The notes under the pieces are model-generated. The model made no database searches, was not told where the DNA came from, and saw nothing but the letters and a program-made list of their open reading frames with translations. A program made the position numbers and the translations under genes. Positions 9,756 to 18,641 of a stretch of DNA of 64,000 nt are shown in pieces. The first letter of the stretch is position 1, and every line of letters begins with the position of its first letter. Source of the DNA: Lolliginicoccus suaedae (GTDB lineage: Bacteria > Actinomycetota > Actinomycetes > Mycobacteriales > Mycobacteriaceae); assembly GCF_008312885.1 (NCBI RefSeq), contig NZ_VSSO01000001.1, forward strand, positions 930,001-994,000, given 5' to 3'.

Positions 9756-10967
9756 GTGGCTTCCACCACCAATTCCCGGAGCGTCGTCTTCGTCGACGGC
9801 ATCCGTACGCCTTTCGGGCGCGCCGGCAAGAAGGGCATCTACGCCGAGACCCGCGCCGATGACCTCATCGTCAACTGCATCCGCGAGCTCGTGCGCCGCA
9901 ACCCCCAGATGCCCACCGACCGCATCGACGACGTGGCGATCGCCGCGACCACCCAGACCGGCGACCAAGGCCTCACCATCGGCCGCTCCGCCGCCATCCT
10001 CGCTGGCCTCCCCGAGACCGTGCCTGGCTACTCCATTGACCGCATGTGCGCTGGCGCGATGACCTCCGTCACCACCACTGCGGGCGCGATCGGGTTCGGG
10101 CAGTATGACATCGCTATCGCCGGCGGCGTGGAGCACATGGGCCGCCACCCGATGGGCGAGGGCGTGGACCCCAACCCGCGGTTCCTCGCCGACAAGCTCG
10201 TCGACCCGAGCGCGCTGGTGATGGGCAACACCGCGGAGAACCTGCACGACCGGTTCCCCACCATCACCAAGGACCGCACCGACGCCTACGCCATCGGCAG
10301 CCAGCAGAAGTACGAGGCCGCGCGCGCCGCCGGCAAGATCGCCGAGACCCTCGTGCCGATCGCCACCCGCCACGCCGAGACCGGCTGGGGCTACGCCACC
10401 GCTGACGAGCCGCCCCGCCCCTCGACCACCCTCGAGGACCTCGCCAACCTGAAGACGCCGTTCCGCGCTGGTGGCCGCATCACCGCCGGAAACGCCGCGG
10501 GCCTCAACGATGGCGCCACCGCCGCGATCATCGCCGGCGAGGACACTGCCACCGAGCTCGGCCTGCCCATCGGCATGCGCATGGTCGGGTTCTCGTTCAA
10601 GGGCGTCGACCCCGCCGTCATGGGCATCGGCCCCGTCCCTGCCACCGAGAAGCTCCTCGACCGTACCGGCCTGAGCATCAGCGACATCGGCCTGTTCGAG
10701 ATCAACGAGGCGTTCGCCGTGCAGGTGCTCGCGTTCCTCGAGCACTTCGGCATCGCCGACGACGATCCGCGCGTCAACCAGTGGGGCGGCGCCATCGCCT
10801 GCGGCCACCCTCTCGCCTCCTCGGGCGTGCGCCTGATGACGCAGCTCAGCCACCAGTTCAAGGAACGCACCGATGTGCGCTACGGCCTGACCACCATGTG
10901 CATCGGCATGGGCATGGGCGGCAGCGTCATCTGGGAGAACCCCAACTACACCGGAGAGAAGGCATAA
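9756..10967 (+). CDS. fadA: Acetyl-CoA C-acyltransferase (3-ketoacyl-CoA thiolase), beta subunit of the trifunctional complex
   Basis: Cleaves 3-ketoacyl-CoA with CoA in the last step of beta-oxidation. The 403-residue protein has the nucleophile Cys98 in DRMCAGAMTS, NEAFA, the general-base histidine in CGHPLASSG and the second active-site cysteine in TTMCIGMGMGG. The GTG start follows AGGAGGA with ideal spacing; a longer upstream frame would cross the divergent promoter region. It is six bases before fadB. Length and pairing match mycobacterial FadA (Rv0859), which forms an alpha2-beta2 trifunctional enzyme with FadB. Confidence 0.95.
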   Translation: MASTTNSRSVVFVDGIRTPFGRAGKKGIYAETRADDLIVNCIRELVRRNPQMPTDRIDDVAIAATTQTGDQGLTIGRSAAILAGLPETVPGYSIDRMCAGAMTSVTTTAGAIGFGQYDIAIAGGVEHMGRHPMGEGVDPNPRFLADKLVDPSALVMGNTAENLHDRFPTITKDRTDAYAIGSQQKYEAARAAGKIAETLVPIATRHAETGWGYATADEPPRPSTTLEDLANLKTPFRAGGRITAGNAAGLNDGATAAIIAGEDTATELGLPIGMRMVGFSFKGVDPAVMGIGPVPATEKLLDRTGLSISDIGLFEINEAFAVQVLAFLEHFGIADDDPRVNQWGGAIACGHPLASSGVRLMTQLSHQFKERTDVRYGLTTMCIGMGMGGSVIWENPNYTGEKA

Positions 10968-10973
10968 CCACGC

Positions 10974-13082
10974 ATGACTGATCTCGCCTCGGCGTTTTCC
11001 GACGAAGTCGTCACCCACGCCTACACCACGCTCATCGACGTCCCCGGCGTCTCCGGCAAGGTCGCGCTGGTCACCCTCGACAACGGGTTCGATCACACCA
11101 AGCCCTCCACGTTCGGGCCCACCGGCCTCGCGGAGCTCGACGCTGCCCTCGACACCGCGTTCGACGCGAGCCCCACCGCGATCGCGATCACCGGCAAGCC
11201 GTTCATCTTCGCCGTCGGCGCCGACCTCAAGGGCGTCCCCACCATCACCGACCGCGACCTCGCCCTCGAGATGGGGCAGCTCGGTCACAAGGTGTTCAAG
11301 CGCCTCCGCGACTCCAGTGTCCCCACGTTCGCGTTCGTCAATGGCGCCGTCATGGGCGGTGGCCTCGAAGTGTCGCTCGCCTGCCACTACCGCACCGTCT
11401 CCCGCAGCGCCGCGGCCATCGCGCTGCCCGAGTGCTTCCTCGGCCTCGTGCCCGGCTGGGGCGGCACCCAGCTGCTGCCCAACATCATCGGGCCCGCCAA
11501 CGCCGTCACCGTGATCCTCGAGAACGCGCTGAGCAACAACAAGATGCTCAAGCCCGAGCAGGCCGCCAAGCTCGGCATCTTCGACGAGGTGCTCGACTCC
11601 GCGGACTTCATCGAGCAATCGCTTCGCTGGGCCGCCGCCGTCATCAACGGCGAGACCGCCCCTGAGCGCCCCGAGATCGACCGCGGCCAGGGCTGGGACG
11701 ATGCGCTCGCCCGCGCCACCAAGCTCGTCGACGCCAAGACCAAGGGATTCGCTCCCGGCCCGGCCCGTGCGCTCGAGCTGCTCGCGCTCGCCAAGGACAC
11801 CGACATCAACGACCCCGACTCGCTCGCGAAGGGATTCGCCGCCGAGGACGAGGCCCTCGCTGACCTCATCATGAGCGACGAGCTGCGCGCCGGGCTCTAC
11901 GCCTTCGACCTCGTGCAGCGCCGCGCCAAGAGGCCAGCCGGAGCACCCGACAAGTCCCTCGCCCGGCCCGTCACCGGAGTCGGCATCATCGGCGCCGGGC
12001 TCATGGCCTCCCAGCTCGCGCTGCTGTTCGCCCGCCAGCTCAAGGTTCCGGTCATCATGACCGACATCGACCAGGAGCGCATCGACAAGGGCCTCGACTA
12101 CGTCCACGGCGAGATCGACAAGCTCCAGGGCAAGGGGCGCCTCTCCCCCGACGCCGCCAACCGGCTCAAGGCGCTCGTCACCGGCTCGCTCGACAAGGCA
12201 GCGTTCGCGCGCACCAACTTCGTCATCGAGGCCGTGTTCGAGAACCTCGACCTGAAGAAGAAGATCTTCGCCGAGCTCGAGGACCACATCGCCGAGGACA
12301 CCATCCTCGCGACGAACACCTCATCGCTGTCGATCACCAAGATGGCCGCTGACCTCAAGCGCCCCGAGCGGGTCGTCGGGTTCCACTTCTTCAACCCCGT
12401 CGCCGTGCTGCCCCTCCTCGAGATCATCCGGGGCGAGAAGACCGACGATGTGACCCTCGCGACCGCGTTCGCCACCGCCAAGTCGCTGAAGAAGTCCGCG
12501 GTGCTCGTCGCTGACCTGCCCGGGTTCGTGTTCAACCGGCTGCTCATCCGCACCCTCGGCGAGGTCATGAACTCCGTCGACGAAGGCACCCCCTTCGAAG
12601 TGGCGGATGTCGCCATCACCGAGCTCGGCATGCCCATGAAGCCGTTCGCCCTGCTCGGGCTGGTTGGCCCCGCCGTTGCCCTGCACACTGGCGAGACGCT
12701 CTCCGAGTACGCGCCCGACCGGTTCAAGGACTCCCCCGGCCTCCGCGCCATCGTCGACGCCGGCCTCAAGTCCATCTGGGCGAACGACGAGAACGGCAAG
12801 CAGGCGGTGGACCCGAAGGTCGCCGAGCTGTGGACCCAGGGCGACAACCCCTCGACCGCCGAGCAGGTCCTCGAGCGCACCCGCCGCGCGTTCGCCGAGG
12901 AGGTGCAGCTGATGCTCGACGAGGGCGTCGTCGCGGCCGCGCAGGACATCGACCTGTGCATGATCCTCGGCGGCGGGTTCGCGTTCTGGAACGGTGGCAT
13001 CACTCCGTACCTGGACCGCACCGGCACCTCCGAGGCTGTCAACGGCAAGCGATTCCTCGAGCCAGGCGTCGCTAGCGTGTAG
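10974..13082 (+). CDS. fadB: Fatty-acid oxidation complex alpha subunit: enoyl-CoA hydratase / 3-hydroxyacyl-CoA dehydrogenase
   Basis: 702 residues. The N-terminal crotonase domain (about 1-310) has the oxyanion segment GKPFIFAVGADL and the two catalytic glutamates in GGGLEVSLA (Glu132) and ALPECFLGL (Glu153). The dehydrogenase domain follows, with the NAD fold GIIGAGLMASQLA near residue 336 and the catalytic histidine in VGFHFFNPVAVLPLLE. Two steps of beta-oxidation are thus on one chain, working with FadA six bases upstream. Resembles Rv0860. It is convergent with padR across a 177-base gap that holds unusual repeats. Confidence 0.95.
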   Translation: MTDLASAFSDEVVTHAYTTLIDVPGVSGKVALVTLDNGFDHTKPSTFGPTGLAELDAALDTAFDASPTAIAITGKPFIFAVGADLKGVPTITDRDLALEMGQLGHKVFKRLRDSSVPTFAFVNGAVMGGGLEVSLACHYRTVSRSAAAIALPECFLGLVPGWGGTQLLPNIIGPANAVTVILENALSNNKMLKPEQAAKLGIFDEVLDSADFIEQSLRWAAAVINGETAPERPEIDRGQGWDDALARATKLVDAKTKGFAPGPARALELLALAKDTDINDPDSLAKGFAAEDEALADLIMSDELRAGLYAFDLVQRRAKRPAGAPDKSLARPVTGVGIIGAGLMASQLALLFARQLKVPVIMTDIDQERIDKGLDYVHGEIDKLQGKGRLSPDAANRLKALVTGSLDKAAFARTNFVIEAVFENLDLKKKIFAELEDHIAEDTILATNTSSLSITKMAADLKRPERVVGFHFFNPVAVLPLLEIIRGEKTDDVTLATAFATAKSLKKSAVLVADLPGFVFNRLLIRTLGEVMNSVDEGTPFEVADVAITELGMPMKPFALLGLVGPAVALHTGETLSEYAPDRFKDSPGLRAIVDAGLKSIWANDENGKQAVDPKVAELWTQGDNPSTAEQVLERTRRAFAEEVQLMLDEGVVAAAQDIDLCMILGGGFAFWNGGITPYLDRTGTSEAVNGKRFLEPGVASV

Positions 13083-13115
13083 CGCTGGGGCGGCACTGCC
13101 TGCCGCTCCCCTATC

Positions 13116-13145
13116 TGCCGCAATGCTCCGCAAACCGCCGCAAAC
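13116..13145. repeat. Three CCGCAA direct repeats at exact 10-base spacing
   Basis: CCGCAA occurs at 13118-13123, 13128-13133 and 13138-13143, one helical turn apart, just after fadB. The last copy runs into the left arm of the inverted repeat that follows. Possible protein-binding array. Confidence 0.6.
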
Positions 13146-13210
13146 GCGATAGAAGCTGCTCGACACGCCGGTGCAACACGCCGGGGTGGCTGCGGTTTCT
13201 ATCGCGTTTG
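13141..13210. terminator. Perfect 14-base inverted repeat between convergent fadB and padR
   Basis: CAAACGCGATAGAA (13141-13154) is exactly complementary to TTCTATCGCGTTTG (13197-13210), with a 42-base loop. It lies between convergent genes, so a bidirectional terminator is possible, but there is no uridine tract and the loop is long. An operator or a small mobile or repeat element is an alternative. Confidence 0.4.
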
Positions 13211-13259
13211 TGGGCTGGAGCGGCTGGGGTTCAGGGGCGGATCGGGCGCCCCCGTCCCG

Positions 13260-13859
13260 CTACTCCTCGCCGGCAAGCATGCGGTAGAGCTTCTTGCGTG
13301 CGTCGGTGAGGATCTGCGCGGCCTCGTCGCGCTGGGCGGGCGTGCCAACGGCGGCGACCTGCCCGGCGGCAGCGCCGAGAAGACGAGCGAGCTGGCGGAG
13401 CTCGCGCCCGCTGCTTCCTGCCGGAGAGGTGTCGGTAGCGAATGGGTCGCCAAGCGTGGTGCGGTTCGCCTCGATATAAGCGTTGCCCTCAGCGGTGAGG
13501 CTGGCGGTCTTGCGGCCACTGATGTTGTCGATCTGGACGATGCCCTCGTCCTCGAGCTGGGCGAGCGCGGGGTAGATGGAGCCGGGGCTGGGCTTCCATG
13601 CTCCTTCGCTGCGGGTCTCGATCTCCTGGATGATCTGGTAGCCGTGCATGGGCTGCTCGGCGAGGAGCAGGAGGATGGCGGCGCGGACATCTCCGCGGCG
13701 GTTGCGCTCCTTGCGGAGCGGCGCTCCGATGCGGATGAGTCCCTGACCGCGCTGGAAGCCTTCGATGTGGAGGCCAGCGGGGCGCTCCTGGCGGTGCGGG
13801 TGGCGGGCTCCCCGGTGGGTGCCATTGCGGTGGGCGTGGTTGCGATGCTCGTGGCGCAT
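13260..13859 (-). CDS. PadR family transcriptional regulator with histidine-rich N-terminus
   Basis: 199 residues. The winged helix-turn-helix of the PadR family spans about 44-115 (VRAAILLLLAEQ, MHGYQIIQEIE, SPGSIYPALAQLEDEG). A helical C-terminal dimerisation region follows, ending in RKKLYRMLAGEE. The first 34 residues hold eight histidines (MRHEHRNHAHRNGTHR...), suggesting metal contact, though this is untested. I chose the ATG at this histidine-rich start because the region upstream carries palindromes that look like its own operator. PadR proteins usually repress themselves and a neighbouring gene set; fadAB or the lipase are the obvious candidates. Confidence 0.9.
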   Translation of the reverse strand: MRHEHRNHAHRNGTHRGARHPHRQERPAGLHIEGFQRGQGLIRIGAPLRKERNRRGDVRAAILLLLAEQPMHGYQIIQEIETRSEGAWKPSPGSIYPALAQLEDEGIVQIDNISGRKTASLTAEGNAYIEANRTTLGDPFATDTSPAGSSGRELRQLARLLGAAAGQVAAVGTPAQRDEAAQILTDARKKLYRMLAGEE

Positions 13860-13872
13860 GAAAAGATCCCTT

Positions 13873-13902
13873 CGATATGTCGTTGCACTAACGATATATC
13901 GT
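13873..13902. promoter_or_regulatory. Probable PadR autoregulatory operator (two palindromes)
   Basis: ACGATATATCGT at 13891-13902 is a perfect 12-base palindrome. CGATATGTCG at 13873-13882 is a near copy of its core. Both lie within 45 bases upstream of the padR ATG, in an AT-rich patch of an otherwise GC-rich region. This fits negative autoregulation, known for the family. Confidence 0.55.
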
Positions 13903-13954
13903 GATGGGTCATTGGTCAATAGCCGATACAGTCTGGCATCCGACGATCGTGCCG

Positions 13955-15955
13955 CTAGCCGATGTTCAAGGGATCGATCTGCACCCGCACCGCCGACGTC
14001 TCGCGCCGCGAGCTGCACACGGCCTGCGCCGCCCGCAGCGCATCGGAGAGCTCCGCGCCCCGAGTCCGGGGAACCCGTACCAGCACGCGCTCGACCTCCC
14101 CCTCATCACGCACGGATTCACCGATCACCGGAGGCCGGGCCGTCCACGGCAGCGGCACCGGCCCCAGCACCTCGGCGCCGTCCGGCACCTCCATGACCTC
14201 GAGAAGCTTCGAAACCGCGGCATGCGTGCCATCGACCACCGCCATCCGCACCGCCGGGGGGAACCCGACCTCGGCCCGGCCGCGCAGCTCGGCCGCGGCG
14301 AACCCCCCGGGATCCCACCGCACCATCGCCTGCACCACAGGATTCTCGGGATCCGCCATCACCGCGGTCATCCCGCCCATCGAAGCGGGCCGGGCGAGCG
14401 CGGCCGCCGCCATCCACTTGCGCAGCGCGATCTCGCCACCCCGCAGGTCCGCGAGACCCAGCAGCAGCCAGCCATCGAGCAGGAGTACAGCGCCATAGCC
14501 ACCTTCAGCGGGAGGCTCCACTCCGGGAGTACTGATGACCAGAGCCGCGCCGGGCGCCACCTCGGGCGAGCCATCGCCCCCGGTCGAGGTGATCACGGCA
14601 ACGCCGGGAAACGCCCGCCCGAGCTCCTCAGCGGTTCGCTTCGCGCCGATCACGGTGGCACGCACCTTCACCGACCCACAGCGGCGGCACCGTGGCTGCT
14701 GCTCGGCGGTGCCGCACCAGCGGCAGGAATAGGCGCCATCGCGCTGCCGCAGCTCCATCGGGCCCGCGCAGCGCCGGCAGCGCAGCGGCTCGCGGCAATC
14801 CTGGCACGCCACGGCCGACAGGTAGCCACGACGGGGCACCTGGATGAGCACCGCCTCGCCACGCTCGAGCGCGGCACGGGCGGCCTGGAAGGCGAACGCG
14901 GGAATCCGCGCCGCCCTCGCCGCCGGGTCTCGCTCCAGCGCGATATCGCTATCCGCGCGCGCCACCACTCGCGGCGCCGCGCGCCGCACCTCGTCGCGCG
15001 GGGCAACGAGGGCATGCGCCCATCCTGTCTCGACGAGCAGCTGGGCCTCGCAGGTGCGGGAGAACGCCCCGAGCAGGAGGCCAGCGCCGGCGAGATGGGC
15101 GCGATGCACCGCGACATCGCGCGCGTGCGGGTAGGGCGAGCGCGGCTCCCACAGGGAATCATCGCCGTCGTCCCACAGGATGACCAGGCCGAGATCATGG
15201 ATAGGGGCGAAGATCGCGCTACGGGTGCCGACCACCACGCGCCTATCGCCGCGGAGCACGGCCAGCCAGCGCCGGTACCGCTCGGTGGGGCCGAGCCCGG
15301 CAGCGAGGATGGCAACATGCTCGGCGCCGATGAGCGCGGCGCATGCCGCGCCGACACGATCGAGATCGTTTTGATCGGGCACGACGACGATCACGCCACG
15401 GCCCGCAGCCGCAGTGGCAGCAGCGGCCTCGGCGAGGCGGGCCCACCATTGCTCGCCGGGGACAGGGTTCCACACAGCACGCGCGGGCTGCCGGGCCGCG
15501 AGCGCCGCGAGATAGGAATCAGCATGCTCGTAGCGCTGCCAGGCATCGAGGGACGGATCGGGGATAGCGGCCTTGACGGTGGCCGGCGGGTCCTCGTTCT
15601 CGACCCGGGCGTGGCGCGGCGGGATAGCGAGCCGCAGCACGTCGGCCCGCGTCCCGGCGCTGCGGCGCGCCACGCGCTCGACGAGCGCCAGGAGATCCGG
15701 AGGAAGCACCGGCACGGGCGAGACAACCTTGTGCAGCCAGGCGAGCTTGCCCGCATGAGTGCTCTGCTCGATGCGGGCCAGGATGTAGCCATCAACGAGC
15801 CGTCCCGAGAAGCGGACGCGCACGCGCACTCCCGGCTGCGCGTGCGCGTCGAGCTCCGCGGGCACGAGGTAGTCGAACTCGCGGTCGAGATGGGGAACCT
15901 CGAGAAGCGGCAGCACCTGCGCGATGGGCAGCGTGGCCGCAGCCTGTCGCTCCAG
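13955..15955 (-). CDS. priA: PriA-like primosomal protein N' with degenerate helicase motifs
   Basis: Replication-restart protein family. The N-terminal DNA-binding domain is clear (PHLDREFDYLVPAEL), and so are the zinc-site cysteines (ACQDCREPLRCRRC, CRWCG, PRCRRCGS). ATPase motifs are degraded: the Walker A position reads NPVPGEQWWAR without GKT, and the DEEH box reads ILWDDGDD. Actinobacterial PriA proteins are known for this, so helicase activity is doubtful. The first conventional start is GTG at 15916. A CTG at 15955 has GGAGG seven bases upstream and adds LPIAQVLPLL, the family's usual beginning, so I extended the gene to CTG (666 residues). No ATG, GTG or TTG is in frame between metK and that point. 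Confidence 0.9.
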   Translation of the reverse strand: MERQAAATLPIAQVLPLLEVPHLDREFDYLVPAELDAHAQPGVRVRVRFSGRLVDGYILARIEQSTHAGKLAWLHKVVSPVPVLPPDLLALVERVARRSAGTRADVLRLAIPPRHARVENEDPPATVKAAIPDPSLDAWQRYEHADSYLAALAARQPARAVWNPVPGEQWWARLAEAAAATAAAGRGVIVVVPDQNDLDRVGAACAALIGAEHVAILAAGLGPTERYRRWLAVLRGDRRVVVGTRSAIFAPIHDLGLVILWDDGDDSLWEPRSPYPHARDVAVHRAHLAGAGLLLGAFSRTCEAQLLVETGWAHALVAPRDEVRRAAPRVVARADSDIALERDPAARAARIPAFAFQAARAALERGEAVLIQVPRRGYLSAVACQDCREPLRCRRCAGPMELRQRDGAYSCRWCGTAEQQPRCRRCGSVKVRATVIGAKRTAEELGRAFPGVAVITSTGGDGSPEVAPGAALVISTPGVEPPAEGGYGAVLLLDGWLLLGLADLRGGEIALRKWMAAAALARPASMGGMTAVMADPENPVVQAMVRWDPGGFAAAELRGRAEVGFPPAVRMAVVDGTHAAVSKLLEVMEVPDGAEVLGPVPLPWTARPPVIGESVRDEGEVERVLVRVPRTRGAELSDALRAAQAVCSSRRETSAVRVQIDPLNIG

Positions 15956-15995
15956 TTGGTGGCCTCCGTATCCCCCGTCTCGTGAACGCTAGCGG

Positions 15996-17210
15996 CTAGA
16001 GGCCCGCTGCCTTGCGAAGCTCCTCGACCCGATCGGTCTGCTCCCATGGCAGGTCGATGTCGGTACGCCCGAAGTGGCCGTATGCCGCGGTCTGGGCATA
16101 GATGGGGCGCAGCAGGTCGAGGTCCCGGATGATCGCGGCGGGGCGGAGGTCGAACACCTCGCGGATCGCGTCCTGGATGACGACGGGATCGACCTTCTCG
16201 GTGCCGAACGTCTCGACGAACAGCCCGACGGGGGCCGCCTTGCCGATGGCGTAGGCGACCTGCACCTCGATGCGCTCGGCGAGACCGGCAGCGACCGCGT
16301 TCTTGGCCACCCAGCGCATGGCGTACGCGGCGGAACGATCCACCTTCGACGGATCCTTGCCGGAGAACGCGCCACCGCCGTGGCGGGACATGCCGCCGTA
16401 GGTGTCGACGATGATCTTGCGGCCCGTCAGGCCGGCATCGCCCATCGGCCCGCCGAGCACGAACCGGCCCGTCGGGTTGACGAGCAGCCGTACCTCGGAG
16501 GTGTCGAGGGTCGGGACATCCAGCTCCGCGAGCACCGCGTTGACCACATGGTTGCGGATATCGGGGGTCAGCAGGTTGTCGAGGTCGATGTCCGCGGCGT
16601 GCTGGGTGGAGACGACAACGGTGTCGAGGCGGACTGGCTTCTCGCCGTCGTACTCGATGGTGACCTGGGTCTTGCCGTCGGGCCGGAGGTACGGGAGGAT
16701 CCCGGACTTGCGGACCTCGGTGAGCCTGCGCGCGAGCCGGTGGGCCAGCGCGATGGGCAGCGGCATCAGCTCGGGGGTGTCGAGGCAGGCGTACCCGAAC
16801 ATCAGGCCCTGGTCACCGGCGCCCTGGCGGTCGAGGTCGTCCTCGCTGAGGCCTTCCACCCGCGACTCGTAGGCGTTGTCCACGCCCTGGGCGATCTCGG
16901 GCGACTGGGCGCCGATCGCGATGTTCACGCCGCAGGAGTTGCCGTCGAACCCCTTCGAGGAGGAGTCATAGCCGATCTCGAGCACGCGCTCGCGCACGAT
17001 CGTGGGGATGTCCGCGTAGGCGCGGGTGCTCACCTCGCCCGCGACATGCACCTGGCCGGTGGTGACCAGGGTCTCCACCGCGACGCGTGCCCGCGGATCC
17101 TCCTTGAGGATCGCATCGAGGATGGAATCGCTGATGGCATCGCAAATCTTGTCAGGGTGTCCCTCGGTCACTGATTCGCTGGTGAATAGCCTGCGACTTC
17201 TCGCACTCAC
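15996..17210 (-). CDS. metK: S-adenosylmethionine synthetase
   Basis: Makes S-adenosylmethionine from methionine and ATP, the methyl donor for rsmB and many other enzymes. The 404-residue protein has the ATP motif [12 protein letters not shown] near the start, [12 protein letters not shown], the phosphate loop [19 protein letters not shown] and a DIDLPWE C-terminus. The GTG start has GAGAGGG eight bases upstream. It lies 148 bases after coaBC, and that leader holds a stem-loop at 17289-17318. I see no known SAM riboswitch. Confidence 0.97.
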   Translation of the reverse strand: MSARSRRLFTSESVTEGHPDKICDAISDSILDAILKEDPRARVAVETLVTTGQVHVAGEVSTRAYADIPTIVRERVLEIGYDSSSKGFDGNSCGVNIAIGAQSPEIAQGVDNAYESRVEGLSEDDLDRQGAGDQGLMFGYACLDTPELMPLPIALAHRLARRLTEVRKSGILPYLRPDGKTQVTIEYDGEKPVRLDTVVVSTQHAADIDLDNLLTPDIRNHVVNAVLAELDVPTLDTSEVRLLVNPTGRFVLGGPMGDAGLTGRKIIVDTYGGMSRHGGGAFSGKDPSKVDRSAAYAMRWVAKNAVAAGLAERIEVQVAYAIGKAAPVGLFVETFGTEKVDPVVIQDAIREVFDLRPAAIIRDLDLLRPIYAQTAAYGHFGRTDIDLPWEQTDRVEELRKAAGL

Positions 17211-17288
17211 GTTTGTGCCCTCTCATTTGATTAGCGCCAGGTTCTCGCCGGGTATGCGCGAATCCGACAATAGCGGAGCAAGCCGATG

Positions 17289-17318
17289 CCGTGGTTCGCC
17301 GATACCGGTGTGCCACGG
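17289..17318 (-). other. Stem-loop between coaBC and metK
   Basis: CCGTGG (17289-17294) pairs with CCACGG (17313-17318), and an inner CGCC/GGTG stem follows after a two-base internal loop, with loop GATACC. It could be a coaBC terminator or part of the metK leader. No uridine run follows on the minus strand. Confidence 0.3.
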
Positions 17319-17358
17319 ATCCGGAACACGCGGGGAACGACGGAGCCATCCGGTTCCT

Positions 17359-18630
17359 CTACCCCGCGAAGAGCAGTGTCCCCACCGCATCAAGGATCCG
17401 GCTTGCCATAAGGTTCTTCGAACTCAACGGCAAAGCGGATTCCCCTCCATCGGCACGAAGTATCCAGCCCATGTTCGAATCGACCTCGAACGCCTTGCCC
17501 TCCCCCACCGCATTGACGACAAGCAGGTCGCACCCCTTACGCTGCAGCTTGCTGCGCGCGTGGGTCAGGACATCACCATGCTCGTCCCCGGTCTCGGCAG
17601 CGAACCCCACGATGACACGCGTGGCGGGCAGGTCCCCCGAGCCGCGCTGCTCGACGATCCCGGCGAGGATGTCGGGGTTCTGCACCAGGGAGAGGGTCGC
17701 GGGCTCGTCCTGGACCTTCTTGATCTTGCTCCCGGCCACGGATTCGGGCCTGTAGTCCGCCACCGCGGCAGCCATGATCACCACGTCGGCGGTCTGCGCG
17801 TGCGCTCGTACCGCTTCCTGCATCTGCTCGGCAGTGGTCACCTGAATCACGTAAGCACCCGCCGGCGGCTCGAGGCCAGCAGTCACCCCCGCGACAAGGG
17901 TGACCCGCGCGCCACGCTGCACCGCGAGGCGGGCGAGCGCGAAGCCCTGCTTGCCCGAGCTGCGGTTGCCCAGGAAACGGACTGGATCGAGCGGCTCCCG
18001 GGTACCTCCGGCGCTCACCACGACCGAGCAGCCAGTGAGATCGCGGGGCAACGAGTCCGGACGCTCGAGAAGCATCGCACCGAGCCCGCTGATCTCGCTG
18101 GGCTCCGGCAAGCGTCCCGGCCCGGAGTCCCGCCCGGTCAGCCTCCCCGAGGCGGGATCCATCACGATCACGCCGCGGGCGCGCAGCGTGGCGACATTAT
18201 CGACGGTGGCGGGATGCTCCCACATCTCGGTATGCATCGCCGGCGCCATGAGCACCGGGCAGCGCGCGGTCAGCAGGGTGGCTGTGAGCAGGTCATCGGC
18301 GCGCCCATGCGCCGCCCGTGCCATGAGATCAGCCGTCGCTGGCGCGATGACGATCAGGTCGGCCTCCTGGCCGATCTTCACGTGCGCCACATCCGGGATG
18401 TCCTGGAAGACGCTCGTGGTGACCGGGTTGCCCGACAATGCCTCGAACGTCGCGGCGCCCACGAACCGCAGGGCCGACTCGGTCGGGATCACCCGCACCG
18501 AGTGGCCGCACTCCGCGAGGTAGCGGATCACGGCACATGCCTTGTAGGCCGCGATGCCGCCGGAGACACCGACCACGACGCGCTTGGGCGCCGAATGATT
18601 ATCCCGCGCGCTGGTTCCTGTCGCCGACAC
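17359..18630 (-). CDS. coaBC: Bifunctional phosphopantothenoylcysteine decarboxylase / phosphopantothenate-cysteine ligase
   Basis: Two successive steps of coenzyme A synthesis. The N-terminal flavoprotein decarboxylase (CoaC, about 1-190) has GVSGGIAAYKAC, the catalytic histidine in DVAHVKIGQEAD and PAMHTEMWEHP. The C-terminal ligase (CoaB) has SAGGTREPLDPVRFLGNRSS, AAAVADYRPE and the lysine segment KIKK. The 423-residue length is normal. The start is GTG with GAGG upstream, 11 bases after rpoZ, so rpoZ and coaBC share a transcript. Confidence 0.96.
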   Translation of the reverse strand: MSATGTSARDNHSAPKRVVVGVSGGIAAYKACAVIRYLAECGHSVRVIPTESALRFVGAATFEALSGNPVTTSVFQDIPDVAHVKIGQEADLIVIAPATADLMARAAHGRADDLLTATLLTARCPVLMAPAMHTEMWEHPATVDNVATLRARGVIVMDPASGRLTGRDSGPGRLPEPSEISGLGAMLLERPDSLPRDLTGCSVVVSAGGTREPLDPVRFLGNRSSGKQGFALARLAVQRGARVTLVAGVTAGLEPPAGAYVIQVTTAEQMQEAVRAHAQTADVVIMAAAVADYRPESVAGSKIKKVQDEPATLSLVQNPDILAGIVEQRGSGDLPATRVIVGFAAETGDEHGDVLTHARSKLQRKGCDLLVVNAVGEGKAFEVDSNMGWILRADGGESALPLSSKNLMASRILDAVGTLLFAG

Positions 18631-18641
18631 GGCGGACCTCG

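Noticed and set aside
8550-12287. Minus-strand open frame of over 1200 codons
   Set aside because: Only its end (from 9563) is the lipase; the rest is antisense to fadA and fadB and gives no known domain.
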